Shown: positions 8,695 to 16,934 of the stretch, in pieces | Layout of the letters: every line of letters starts with the position of its first letter | Position numbering within the stretch: position 1 is the first letter of the stretch | Assembly: GCA_039819115.1 (NCBI GenBank) | Contig: JBCBST010000001.1 | Location: 1 to 64,000, forward strand | Direction of reading: 5' to 3' | DNA: 64,000 nucleotides | DNA from: JBCBST01 sp039819115 | GTDB taxonomy: Bacteria; Bacteroidota; Rhodothermia; Balneolales; Balneolaceae | Position numbers and translations under genes: made by a program | Notes under the pieces: model-generated | The model's input: only the letters and a program-made list of their open reading frames with translations | The model's database searches: none | Told to the model about the DNA's origin: nothing

Positions 8695-8754
8695 GCGGAT
8701 TCCCGCCACCCTGTTTCTGTCCATCCTTTTTCTATTCACTTTCTCTTCATACCC
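8695..8754 (+). promoter_or_regulatory. G-poor C/T-rich tract with small hairpin before the arginine operon (attenuator candidate)
   Basis: Directly after the leader stop codon a short GCGG-ATTC-CCGC hairpin (8695-8706) is followed by about 48 bases made almost only of C and T up to the first structural gene. No strong intrinsic terminator is visible. A C-rich, G-poor unstructured RNA is the classic property of a Rho-loading (rut) site, so premature Rho termination controlled by leader translation is one model. Translational control is the alternative. Confidence 0.45.
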
Positions 8755-9402
8755 ATGCCAGTTATTGTACAATTTGCCAGTTCTAAACACACCAAATATG
8801 CCCTGGATATTTGTGAGTTGATCGAAGTTGCAGCAAAGCAAAGGGGGACGGGTATCGCAAAACGTGAACCAGAATACATTCAGACTAAAATTGAGAATGG
8901 GAATGCGGTTATTGCCTTAGATGATGGGAAACTGGCCGGGTTTTGCTACATCGAAGTTTGGGAAAACAAACAATATGTGGCCAATTCCGGGCTTATTGTT
9001 CACCCGGATTACCGGGGATTAGGCCTAGCAAAGAAAATCAAAGCCAGGGCTTTTCAATTATCGAGAAAGAAATACCCCGACTCGAAGTTATTTGGTATCA
9101 CCACAAGCTTACCCGTCATGAAGATCAACTCGGATCTGGGGTATAAACCGGTTACGTTTTCAGAACTGACCAAAGATTCCACCTTCTGGAATGGGTGTAA
9201 GAGCTGTCCCAACTACGATATTCTTACCCGTAACGAGCGCAGGAATTGTTTATGTACCGGTATGCTGTTCGATCCCGATCATCCGAACAGCAAACCGAAA
9301 AAGGAGCGCGAGCAAAACATCAGAAAATTCTATCGCTGGGTGCGGTTAAAGCGGGCCCGTTTTTTAAACTTTATGAATCAAACCAAACTGTTAAACCTAT
9401 GA
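8755..9402 (+). CDS. GNAT-family N-acyltransferase of the arginine operon (probable N-acylglutamate synthase)
   Basis: A 215-residue GNAT protein. The acyl-CoA-binding motif A is VHPDYRGLGLAKKI (82-95), preceded by the usual strands. After the GNAT core there is an unusual cysteine set C148-x2-C151 and C165-x-C167 that could bind zinc, then a basic tail. It is the first gene behind the arginine leader peptide and overlaps argG by 4 bp. The operon lacks argA and argJ, so this enzyme is the best candidate for the acylation of glutamate that opens the pathway; given the transcarbamylase type, the acyl donor may be succinyl-CoA rather than acetyl-CoA. The acyl donor is inference. Confidence 0.82.
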   Translation: MPVIVQFASSKHTKYALDICELIEVAAKQRGTGIAKREPEYIQTKIENGNAVIALDDGKLAGFCYIEVWENKQYVANSGLIVHPDYRGLGLAKKIKARAFQLSRKKYPDSKLFGITTSLPVMKINSDLGYKPVTFSELTKDSTFWNGCKSCPNYDILTRNERRNCLCTGMLFDPDHPNSKPKKEREQNIRKFYRWVRLKRARFLNFMNQTKLLNL

Positions 9403-10586
9403 AAAAAGTAGTTCTTGCCTTTTCAGGTGGATTAGATACCAGTTATTGTGCCATCCATCTGGCTCATGATTTGGGCTACGAAGTGTATACGGCAGCTGTA
9501 AATACCGGTGGTTTTAACATCCGGGAACAGGAAGAACTGGAGCAGAAGGCCAAACGGCTCGGAATCCGTCATCATGTATGCCTGGATGTAGAACAGGAAT
9601 TCTATGAAAAGGGGATAAAGTACCTGCTGTTTGGCAACGTTTTAAAAAATCACACCTATCCACTCTCTGTTAGTGCAGAACGGGTGTTTCAGGCCGTAGC
9701 CATTGCCAATTACGCAAAGCAGATCGGTGCGGAAGCCATCGCCCACGGAAGTACGGGGGCGGGGAATGATCAGGTACGATTTGATTTAGTGTTTCGTATT
9801 CTTGCTCCGGATATGGAAATCATCACGCCTATTCGTGATCAACAGCTGTCCCGGGAGCAAGAGGTTCAATATCTGGAGCAGCACGGCATTGTACAGGAAT
9901 GGGCAAAAGCAAAGTATTCCATTAATCAGGGATTGTGGGGAACATCGGTTGGTGGGGCAGAAACGTTAACTTCTCATCAAGCGCTTCCGGAAGAAGCGTG
10001 GCCCTCGCAAATCACGTCTCAGGAATCCGTAGAAATAGAGCTTGGTTTTGAGGAAGGAGAACCGGTCCGCATAAATGGAAAGCGTCAAACACCGATCGAA
10101 GTCATTAAAACCCTACAGAGCCTGGCTGCTCCTCTGGGTATCGGGCGCGACGTTCATGTTGGTGATACCATTATTGGGATAAAAGGCCGTGTTGGTTTCG
10201 AAGCCGCCGCTCCCTTGATTTTAATCGAGGCCCATCGCTTACTGGAAAAGCACACCTTAGGCAAATGGCAGGTGTACTGGAAAGATCAGCTGGCCGACTG
10301 GTATGGAATGCTTATGCATGAAGGGCAGTACCTGGACCCGGTCATGCGAAATATTGAACAGTTCCTGGCCGATACACAACGTACGGTCACGGGTAACGTG
10401 TTCGTTAAACTGGAACCAAAGCGGTTTGAACTGGTGGGAATTGAATCCAAATTTGATAGTTTACAATCCAGACTGGGGCAATACGGTGAAATGAATTCGG
10501 GATGGAGCGGAGAAGATGTGAAAGGCTTCACCAAAATATTAGCCAACGCCTCTATCATTCAACAACAAAGCACATCTAATGATTAA
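9399..10586 (+). CDS. argG: Argininosuccinate synthase
   Basis: ATP-dependent condensation of citrulline and aspartate to argininosuccinate, cytosolic. The protein is 395 residues, matching the usual ~400. The N-type PP-loop SGGLDTS (9-15) is at the N-terminus, and GSTGAGNDQVRF marks the citrulline/aspartate site. I choose ATG 9399, overlapping the GNAT stop codon by 4 bp; the frame is open upstream to 9246 but that part lies inside the GNAT gene. The placement of argG second in the operon, ahead of argC, follows the Bacteroidota order. Control is expected from the leader upstream. Confidence 0.97.
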   Translation: MKKVVLAFSGGLDTSYCAIHLAHDLGYEVYTAAVNTGGFNIREQEELEQKAKRLGIRHHVCLDVEQEFYEKGIKYLLFGNVLKNHTYPLSVSAERVFQAVAIANYAKQIGAEAIAHGSTGAGNDQVRFDLVFRILAPDMEIITPIRDQQLSREQEVQYLEQHGIVQEWAKAKYSINQGLWGTSVGGAETLTSHQALPEEAWPSQITSQESVEIELGFEEGEPVRINGKRQTPIEVIKTLQSLAAPLGIGRDVHVGDTIIGIKGRVGFEAAAPLILIEAHRLLEKHTLGKWQVYWKDQLADWYGMLMHEGQYLDPVMRNIEQFLADTQRTVTGNVFVKLEPKRFELVGIESKFDSLQSRLGQYGEMNSGWSGEDVKGFTKILANASIIQQQSTSND

Positions 10587-11541
10587 CGCAGGTATTTATG
10601 GAGCGGCAGGATATACCGCTGGTGAATTGATTCGGATATTGCATTTTCATCCAGAGGTAAACGCACTACAGTTGATTAGTGAAAGTCATGCTGGTCAGCC
10701 GGTGTATACCGCTCATCCTGATTTGGAAGGTACACTCGAAGCCCATTTTGTTTCTTCATTGACCGATGATGTGGATGTAGTGTTTTTATGTTCAGGGCAT
10801 GGTAAATCAAAGGAACTCATAGAACGAGGTACCATTCCCGAGGATGTACATGTCATCGACTTAAGTCATGATTATCGTCTTCAGGGAGCGCACGATTTTA
10901 TATATGGTTTGCCGGAACTGAACAAACTGGGCATAAAAGAGGCCAAACATGTGGCCAATCCCGGGTGCTTTGCCACCGCTATTCAATTATGTCTGCTGCC
11001 GCTGGCTCAAACCAAAGCACTAAAACATGACGTGCATATTTCGGCCATTACGGGCAGTTCGGGGGCTGGCCAACGGCCTACCGATACCACGCATTTCAGC
11101 TGGAGAAGTAATAATGCTTCCATTTATAAGGCTTTTACCCATCAGCATCTGGGCGAAATCCACCAAAGTATCGCTCAGCTGCACCCTACGTTTGAACAAG
11201 CCATTCACTTTATCCCTATACGGGGAGCGTTTACCAGGGGAATACTGGCAGCGTGCTACACCACCACTTCTCTTTCTCTGGAAGCACTGACCGAACAGTA
11301 CGAGGCGTATTATTTCAATCATCCTTTTATACATCTTTCCGGGTCAAACCCGGATGTAAAGCGGGTTGTGAATACCAATAAAGCATATATCCACCTGGAA
11401 AAACACCACAATCAGGTACTGATTACCGGTGTGATAGACAACCTGATCAAAGGCGCTTCCGGGCAGGCGATACAAAATATGAATCTCATGTTCGGTTTTG
11501 ATGAAGAGACCGGGTTAACACTCAAAGCATCAGCGTTTTAA
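10579..11541 (+). CDS. argC: N-acyl-gamma-glutamyl-phosphate reductase
   Basis: NADPH-dependent reduction of N-acylglutamyl phosphate to the semialdehyde. The protein is 320 residues, with the Rossmann start GIYGAAGYTAGE (5-16) and the catalytic cysteine C130 in NPGCFATA. A histidine-bearing motif typical of type 1 ArgC (PIRGAFTRG) is present in the second half. It overlaps argG by 8 bp and argD by 1 bp. Because the operon carries an N-succinylornithine-type transcarbamylase, the natural substrate may be the succinylated rather than acetylated intermediate. Confidence 0.95.
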   Translation: MINAGIYGAAGYTAGELIRILHFHPEVNALQLISESHAGQPVYTAHPDLEGTLEAHFVSSLTDDVDVVFLCSGHGKSKELIERGTIPEDVHVIDLSHDYRLQGAHDFIYGLPELNKLGIKEAKHVANPGCFATAIQLCLLPLAQTKALKHDVHISAITGSSGAGQRPTDTTHFSWRSNNASIYKAFTHQHLGEIHQSIAQLHPTFEQAIHFIPIRGAFTRGILAACYTTTSLSLEALTEQYEAYYFNHPFIHLSGSNPDVKRVVNTNKAYIHLEKHHNQVLITGVIDNLIKGASGQAIQNMNLMFGFDEETGLTLKASAF

Positions 11542-12668
11542 TGAATCTGTTCCCTGTATATCCGTTGTTTGATGTAGAACCTGTTAAAGGTCAGGGTGCC
11601 TGGTTGTGGGATGGCCAGGGTAAGAAATACCTGGATTTTTATGGCGGTCATGCGGTGATTTCTATCGGCCACGGACATCCCCACTATGTGAAAACCCTCA
11701 CCAGGCAGTTAAAAGAAATCGGGTTTTATTCGAACTCTGTTTCCATCCCTGTACAAAAACAGGCGGCCCGGTTACTTGGGGAACTCTCGGGATATGACCA
11801 TTGGAATCTGTTTTTCTGTAACTCAGGAGCAGAAGCGAACGAGAACGCGTTTAAGATTGCTTCGGCATATAATGGACGAAAGAAGATTCTGGCCTTTACA
11901 CACGGATTTCACGGCCGTACATCGTTGGCTGTGTCTGCAACCGACAATCCCAATGTCTTGTTTCCGGTAAACGAAGGTGCCAGTGTCGTTCGGTTTCCTC
12001 TGAGTGATGTGGATGGAGTAGTTCGGGAAATTGAACGAGGTGACGTTTGTTGTGTGATTGTGGAAGGGATTCAGGGAGTAGGGGGAATTCATAGGCCATC
12101 TGAGGAGCTGTTAACAGCTGTTCGTACCTCTTGTGATGCCACAGATACCGTTTTAATCCTGGATGAGATTCAATCCGGCTTTGGGCGAAGCGGTCATTTC
12201 TTTGCTCATCAGGAGGTAGGTATTGTCCCCGATCTGATTTCGGTAGCCAAAGGTATGGGTAATGGGTTTCCTGTTGGCGGGGTGCTCATTCATCCCAGGT
12301 TCGAAGCCCGGTTTGGAATGCTAGGCACCACATTTGGAGGGAATCACTTAGCAGCATCGGCTACATTAGTGGTTCTGGAAGTACTTAAACAGGAGAAGCT
12401 GATACAAAACGCCAGAATCGTAGGGGGATGGCTCATGCATGAGCTGCATAAATTCTCCTCGATAAAAGAAATCCGGGGTAAAGGCCTTATGATAGGGTTG
12501 GAGTTCGATCACCCGGTTAAAGAGATCAGAAACACGTTGTTGTATGAGCATCAGGTGTTCACGGGTTCTTCCTCAAATCCGAATGTGTTGCGGCTACTTC
12601 CTCCACTGAATATTTCTACCAACGAGCTCGAGTTTTTCTTAAACGCATTACGAAAGGTGATATCATGA
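11541..12668 (+). CDS. argD: N-acylornithine aminotransferase (class III, PLP)
   Basis: PLP-dependent transfer of an amino group from glutamate to N-acylglutamate semialdehyde, giving N-acylornithine. The protein is 375 residues. Visible landmarks are SGAEAN (95-100), which contacts the phosphate of PLP, HGFHGRT (121-127), D208 in LDEIQSG for the pyridine nitrogen, and the Schiff-base lysine K237 in SVAKGMGNG. It starts at the A of the argC stop (TAATG) and overlaps argF' by 4 bp. The acyl group (acetyl or succinyl) cannot be told from this sequence alone. Confidence 0.94.
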   Translation: MNLFPVYPLFDVEPVKGQGAWLWDGQGKKYLDFYGGHAVISIGHGHPHYVKTLTRQLKEIGFYSNSVSIPVQKQAARLLGELSGYDHWNLFFCNSGAEANENAFKIASAYNGRKKILAFTHGFHGRTSLAVSATDNPNVLFPVNEGASVVRFPLSDVDGVVREIERGDVCCVIVEGIQGVGGIHRPSEELLTAVRTSCDATDTVLILDEIQSGFGRSGHFFAHQEVGIVPDLISVAKGMGNGFPVGGVLIHPRFEARFGMLGTTFGGNHLAASATLVVLEVLKQEKLIQNARIVGGWLMHELHKFSSIKEIRGKGLMIGLEFDHPVKEIRNTLLYEHQVFTGSSSNPNVLRLLPPLNISTNELEFFLNALRKVIS

Positions 12669-13612
12669 AGCAGTTTACTTCTATCAGCGATGTTGTATCT
12701 CTGCCTGATTTATTGAATAAAGCTTTAGAGATAAAAGCCCATCCTTTGGCGTGGCAGGATGCAGGAAAGGGACGTTCTATGTGCCTGTTGTTTTTGAATC
12801 CCAGTCTGAGAACGCGCCTTAGCTCACAAAAAGCAGCGTTTAACCTGGGGTTAAACACGGCCGTCCTAGATGTGGGAAGTCAGGGGTGGAAGCTGGAGTT
12901 TGGTGATGGGGTGGTTATGAATTCCGACAAAGCGGAACACATAAAAGAAGCGGCTGCTGTTATTGGATCCTATTTTGACATCGTGGCCATTCGTGCTTTT
13001 GCAGAACTGGAAGACCGGGATTTGGATGTTAGCGAGCGGGTATTGCGATCGTTTGTAGAGTATTGTCCGGCCTCCATCGTAAACATGGAATCGGCAACGG
13101 GGCATCCATTACAGGCCTTTGCCGATCTCATTACCATAGAAGAACACAAAATGATAAAGCGCCCTAAAATTGTGCTGAGCTGGGCACCTCATCCCCGGGC
13201 CCTTCCTCACGCAGTTGCAAATTCATTTATCAGATGGGTACAGCAAACCGAAGCCGAGTTGGTGGTCACTCACCCGGAAGGATATGAATTGGCCGACGAG
13301 GTAATCGGGGATACTCCGATAGAGTATGATCCCGATGCAGCTTTTGAAGGTGCGCATTTTGTATACGCCAAAAACTGGAGCAGCTACAGGGAGTATGGAA
13401 AGGTATTGAATCAGGACCCATTCTGGATGGTAAGTAAAGAACGAATGGAAAAAACGGACAATGCAGCGTTTATGCATTGTTTGCCCGTACGCCGCAATGT
13501 AATTGTAGAAGATGCGGTAATCGATTCAGATCGCAGTCTGGTGATTAAGCAAGCAGAGAACAGGGTTATTTCCATGCAAACGGTACTTAAAGAGATGCTG
13601 GAACATCTATGA
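12665..13612 (+). CDS. argF': N-succinyl/N-acetyl-L-ornithine carbamoyltransferase
   Basis: Transfers carbamoyl phosphate to an N-acylated ornithine, giving N-acylcitrulline. The protein is 315 residues. The carbamoyl-phosphate loop is NPSLRTR (45-51); MHCLPVRRN (about 270-278) is the acylornithine-type version of the HCLP motif. In this family the substrate is set by one residue: Glu92 in Xanthomonas N-acetylornithine and Pro90 in Bacteroides fragilis N-succinylornithine enzymes. By my eye alignment the equivalent position is A90 (in SDKAEH). The lack of Glu favours the succinyl substrate. It overlaps both neighbours by 4 bp. Confidence 0.93.
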   Translation: MKQFTSISDVVSLPDLLNKALEIKAHPLAWQDAGKGRSMCLLFLNPSLRTRLSSQKAAFNLGLNTAVLDVGSQGWKLEFGDGVVMNSDKAEHIKEAAAVIGSYFDIVAIRAFAELEDRDLDVSERVLRSFVEYCPASIVNMESATGHPLQAFADLITIEEHKMIKRPKIVLSWAPHPRALPHAVANSFIRWVQQTEAELVVTHPEGYELADEVIGDTPIEYDPDAAFEGAHFVYAKNWSSYREYGKVLNQDPFWMVSKERMEKTDNAAFMHCLPVRRNVIVEDAVIDSDRSLVIKQAENRVISMQTVLKEMLEHL

Positions 13613-14376
13613 AAAACTCCTTGCGCATTGTAAAAATAGGAGGGAAAATCGCGGAAAACCCATCCACGCTCTCTCGGTTCCTCGATGATTTTATTGCTTT
13701 CGATACCCCCCAGATTTTGGTACATGGAGGAGGAGTAATTGCCTCTGAAATGGGAAAACGATTGGGTATCAAGCCCAACATGATCGATGGAAGAAGAGTG
13801 ACCGATGCCCAGACACTTGAAGTGGTGACGATGGTATACGGGGGGCTGATTAATAAACGCCTGGTTGCTCACCTGCAATCACGGGGTGTACATGCGCTCG
13901 GCCTGACCGGTGCTGACGGGAATGCCATACAGGCCAAAAAACGTCCGCAGGAACCCATCGATTTTGGATGGGTAGGGGATATTGAGTCCGTTAACACAGA
14001 CTTGTTTTCCAGTTTGATCGACCAGGGTATACTTCCCGTTCTGGCTCCTCTTACGCACGATGGGAAAGGGAACATGTTAAACACCAATGCCGATGCTATT
14101 GCATCGTATGTGGCTGCAGCTATGGCTACGCATTACGAGATCGAATTGATTTTTGGCTTTGACCGGGAAGGGGTGATGGATTCAAACGGAGTCGTGGCCG
14201 CACTCAGTATGGAAGGCTACCAAAAGCTAAAATCATCGGGAATCATCAGTGACGGAATGATTCCAAAACTGGACCTTGGTTTTCAGGCCCTTACATCGGG
14301 CGTACAATCTGTTCGTATTAAATCAGCTACAGATCTTATGAATCGGAATGCCGGAACGGAGTTAAAGCATGTATGA
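13609..14376 (+). CDS. argB: N-acylglutamate kinase
   Basis: Phosphorylates the gamma carboxylate of N-acylglutamate; amino-acid-kinase fold, cytosolic. The protein is 255 residues. The N-terminal nucleotide motif is VKIGGK (8-13) and the substrate loop VHGGG is at 38-42. The later LNTNADAIASYVA segment is typical of ArgB. The short N-terminus lacks the extra helix found in arginine-inhibited ArgB hexamers, so allosteric feedback by arginine is unlikely; control would then fall on the leader. Overlaps argF' by 4 bp and argE by 8 bp. Confidence 0.93.
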   Translation: MKNSLRIVKIGGKIAENPSTLSRFLDDFIAFDTPQILVHGGGVIASEMGKRLGIKPNMIDGRRVTDAQTLEVVTMVYGGLINKRLVAHLQSRGVHALGLTGADGNAIQAKKRPQEPIDFGWVGDIESVNTDLFSSLIDQGILPVLAPLTHDGKGNMLNTNADAIASYVAAAMATHYEIELIFGFDREGVMDSNGVVAALSMEGYQKLKSSGIISDGMIPKLDLGFQALTSGVQSVRIKSATDLMNRNAGTELKHV

Positions 14377-15448
14377 GACCAGCCAGCTTAGTGCAAAAGC
14401 CATCGGGCTTTTAAAAGAACTCATACAAATCCAATCGTATAGCGGTGAGGAACATGAAACCGGTGATCTCCTGTTTAGTTATCTCAAAGAGCATGGGTTT
14501 TCTCCCCTCCGTAAAAAGAACAATGTATGGGCCTGGACACAAACCCCGGAGCCTGGAAAACCTGCACTACTCCTCAACTCGCATCACGATACGGTAAAAG
14601 CGACTCGTAAATGGAGTTATGACCCGTTCACTCCCACGGTAAAGGATGGGGCATTAATCGGTTTAGGGAGTAATGATGCGGGTGCACCGCTGGTGAGTTT
14701 ACTGCATACGTTTTTGGCGCTATCTGAACGGGAGCAATCGTATAATCTCTGTTTTCTGGCATCAGCCGAAGAGGAAACGGCTTCAAAAAACGGGGTTCCA
14801 ATCGTACTGGATGAACTGGGCCCCATTCACCTGGGAGTTGTGGGTGAGCCCACATCTATGAGAATGGCCATTGCAGAGCGGGGGTTAATTGTACTTGATT
14901 GTGTGAGTCATGGTAAAAGCGGACATGCCGCAAGAAATGAAGGAGAAAATGCCCTCTATAAGGCCTTTTCCGATATTGAATGGTTCCGAACGTATCAGTT
15001 CTCTGATGTATCCGATGTTTTGGGAGCCGTAAATATGACGGTAACTCAGATTGAGGCAGGTACTCAACATAATGTTGTTCCTGATGAGTGCCGGTTTGTG
15101 GTAGACGTACGACCTAATGAGCACTACACAAACGCTCAACTGGTAGAAGCAATCAAAGAGCAGGTATCGTGTGAGGTGAACCCGCGTTCTCTTAACCTGA
15201 ATGCATCGGGTATTGCTCCGGATCATCCTGTTGTGCAACGGGGAAAACACCTGAAAATGGAACTCTATGGATCTAAAACCATGTCGGACCAGGTTCATAT
15301 GCCTTTTCCATGCATCAAGATTGGCCCCGGTGATACCCATCGCTCTCATACCGCTGATGAGTTCGTGTATCTCTCAGAAATTGAAGAAGGCATCCCTCAA
15401 TACCTGGCATTACTGGATGGATTGAAACTCAATACACAAGAATCATAA
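14369..15448 (+). CDS. argE: M20 family N-acylornithine/N-acylcitrulline deacylase
   Basis: Zinc hydrolase expected to remove the acyl group late in the pathway, here most likely from N-acylcitrulline since the transcarbamylase works on acylated ornithine. The protein is 359 residues. Metal ligands are visible: HHD (72-74), D103 in GSNDAG, the catalytic glutamates E134/E135 (AEEE) and a C-terminal histidine in HTADEF. The dimerisation domain lies in between (GKSGHAARNEGENAL). It is the last gene of the overlapping block and is separated from argH by 100 bp. Confidence 0.92.
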   Translation: MYETSQLSAKAIGLLKELIQIQSYSGEEHETGDLLFSYLKEHGFSPLRKKNNVWAWTQTPEPGKPALLLNSHHDTVKATRKWSYDPFTPTVKDGALIGLGSNDAGAPLVSLLHTFLALSEREQSYNLCFLASAEEETASKNGVPIVLDELGPIHLGVVGEPTSMRMAIAERGLIVLDCVSHGKSGHAARNEGENALYKAFSDIEWFRTYQFSDVSDVLGAVNMTVTQIEAGTQHNVVPDECRFVVDVRPNEHYTNAQLVEAIKEQVSCEVNPRSLNLNASGIAPDHPVVQRGKHLKMELYGSKTMSDQVHMPFPCIKIGPGDTHRSHTADEFVYLSEIEEGIPQYLALLDGLKLNTQES

Positions 15449-15548
15449 TCATGAAGCACGACTACTCCTTCACAGGGTTTATCTTGCTACTTTAATCCAA
15501 TACCACAGCGCTCTGCTATCTGGCAAGAGTGCATAACTCACTGAACGT

Positions 15549-16865
15549 ATGGAGACATCACAGGCTAAAAAACTTTGGGAAAAGGGAATTTCAACCGATG
15601 AATGGATTGAACGATTTACGGTTGGTAACGATCGTCAGCTAGACCTTGAGCTTGCCAAATACGATGTGCAGGGTACCATTGCACACATCACCATGCTGGA
15701 GTCCATTGGACTTTTAACCGCAGATGAGTTGGGCCAACTGGTGGCTGAGCTGAAACGCATTCTTGAAGAAGTTATAGAGCCCGGTCACTTTGTGATCGAG
15801 GAAGGCGTGGAGGACGTACATTCTCAGGTGGAACTTATGCTCACAGAAGCGCTGGGAGACGTTGGGAAAAAAGTACATGCCGGTCGCTCGCGAAATGACC
15901 AGGTGCTGGTCGATTTACGCTTATTCTTCAGAGAAGAATTACGAGCTGTTTCTGAGTATATCCGGATGCTTTTTGATGAGCTGATTGCTCAGAGCGAAGC
16001 CAATAAAGAAGTGTTGATACCCGGCTATACGCATACTCAGGCTGCGATGCCGTCCAGTTTTGGTTTATGGTTCGGAGCATATGCCGAGAGCTTAACCGAT
16101 GATACGTTGCTGCTGGCATCTGTACTTGAACTCGTAAACCGCAACCCGTTGGGATCGGCAGCAGGCTATGGTTCTTCTTTTCCTTTGAACAGAACGATGA
16201 CTTCTGAGCTGCTCGATTTTGATGGACCTAACGTGAATGTGGTATACGCCCAGATGACGCGTACCAAAATAGAGCAATCGATAGCTTTTGCTTTGTCAGG
16301 GTTGGCTACAACATTAAATAAACTGGCCTCAGATATCTGTATGTATAACTCTCAGAATTTCGGGTTTATTAAACTTCCGGATGAGCTGACTACAGGTTCA
16401 AGCATTATGCCCCATAAGAAAAACCCGGATGTATTTGAGTTGATCCGGGTAAAAACCAATCGGATTAAAGCGTTGCCTAACGAGGTTATGATGGCAACTA
16501 CAAATCTCACATCAGGGTATCACCGGGACTTTCAGCTACTTAAGGACATGCTATTTCCGGCTTTAGCGGACATAAAAGAACTCTTATCCATAACGGCCTA
16601 TGCCATTCACCGCATGAACGTTAACCCGGATATTATGGATGATGACCGCTATCGGCTCATTTTTAGCGTGGAGAAAGTAAACGAGTTGGTGCAATCAGGA
16701 GTCCCGTTCAGAGATGCATACAAAACGGTTGCTGAAGAGATTGAAAGCGGAAAGTTCCAGCAGAAAACCGAATTGAATCATACCCATTTAGGGAGTATCG
16801 GGAATCTGGGAAATGGTCACATACAAAAACGAATGAATCAGGTTATGCAGGCTTTTGTGAAATAA
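15549..16865 (+). CDS. argH: Argininosuccinate lyase
   Basis: Splits argininosuccinate into arginine and fumarate. The protein is 438 residues, within the family range of 430-470. The fumarase/aspartase signature GSSIMPHKKNP lies near residue 283, with its flexible catalytic serine loop. HAGRSRNDQV (near 113) and GYTHTQAAMPSS (about 158-170) are also typical. It lies 100 bp after argE; I see neither a terminator nor a second leader in the gap, so it may be read from the operon transcript or from its own promoter. Confidence 0.96.
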   Translation: METSQAKKLWEKGISTDEWIERFTVGNDRQLDLELAKYDVQGTIAHITMLESIGLLTADELGQLVAELKRILEEVIEPGHFVIEEGVEDVHSQVELMLTEALGDVGKKVHAGRSRNDQVLVDLRLFFREELRAVSEYIRMLFDELIAQSEANKEVLIPGYTHTQAAMPSSFGLWFGAYAESLTDDTLLLASVLELVNRNPLGSAAGYGSSFPLNRTMTSELLDFDGPNVNVVYAQMTRTKIEQSIAFALSGLATTLNKLASDICMYNSQNFGFIKLPDELTTGSSIMPHKKNPDVFELIRVKTNRIKALPNEVMMATTNLTSGYHRDFQLLKDMLFPALADIKELLSITAYAIHRMNVNPDIMDDDRYRLIFSVEKVNELVQSGVPFRDAYKTVAEEIESGKFQQKTELNHTHLGSIGNLGNGHIQKRMNQVMQAFVK

Positions 16866-16877
16866 ATCCAGACTTTA

Positions 16878-16907
16878 TTGCCTGTTAATATCAAAGAGAT
16901 ACTTTTA
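16878..16907 (+). promoter_or_regulatory. Bacteroidota-type promoter candidate for the secreted nuclease
   Basis: TTG at 16878-16880 is followed after 19 bp by TACTTTTA (16900-16907), close to the Bacteroidota -33 TTTG / -7 TAnnTTTG pattern. It lies about 28 bp upstream of the nuclease start codon, just after argH. Weak consensus, so low confidence. Confidence 0.35.
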
Positions 16908-16934
16908 CTTAAAACGTCATACAAACATATTAAA

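Noticed and set aside
15451..15495. 14-codon ORF (MKHDYSFTGFILLL) upstream of argH as a second leader peptide
   Set aside because: It has no arginine codon and no repeat of any amino acid relevant to the pathway.
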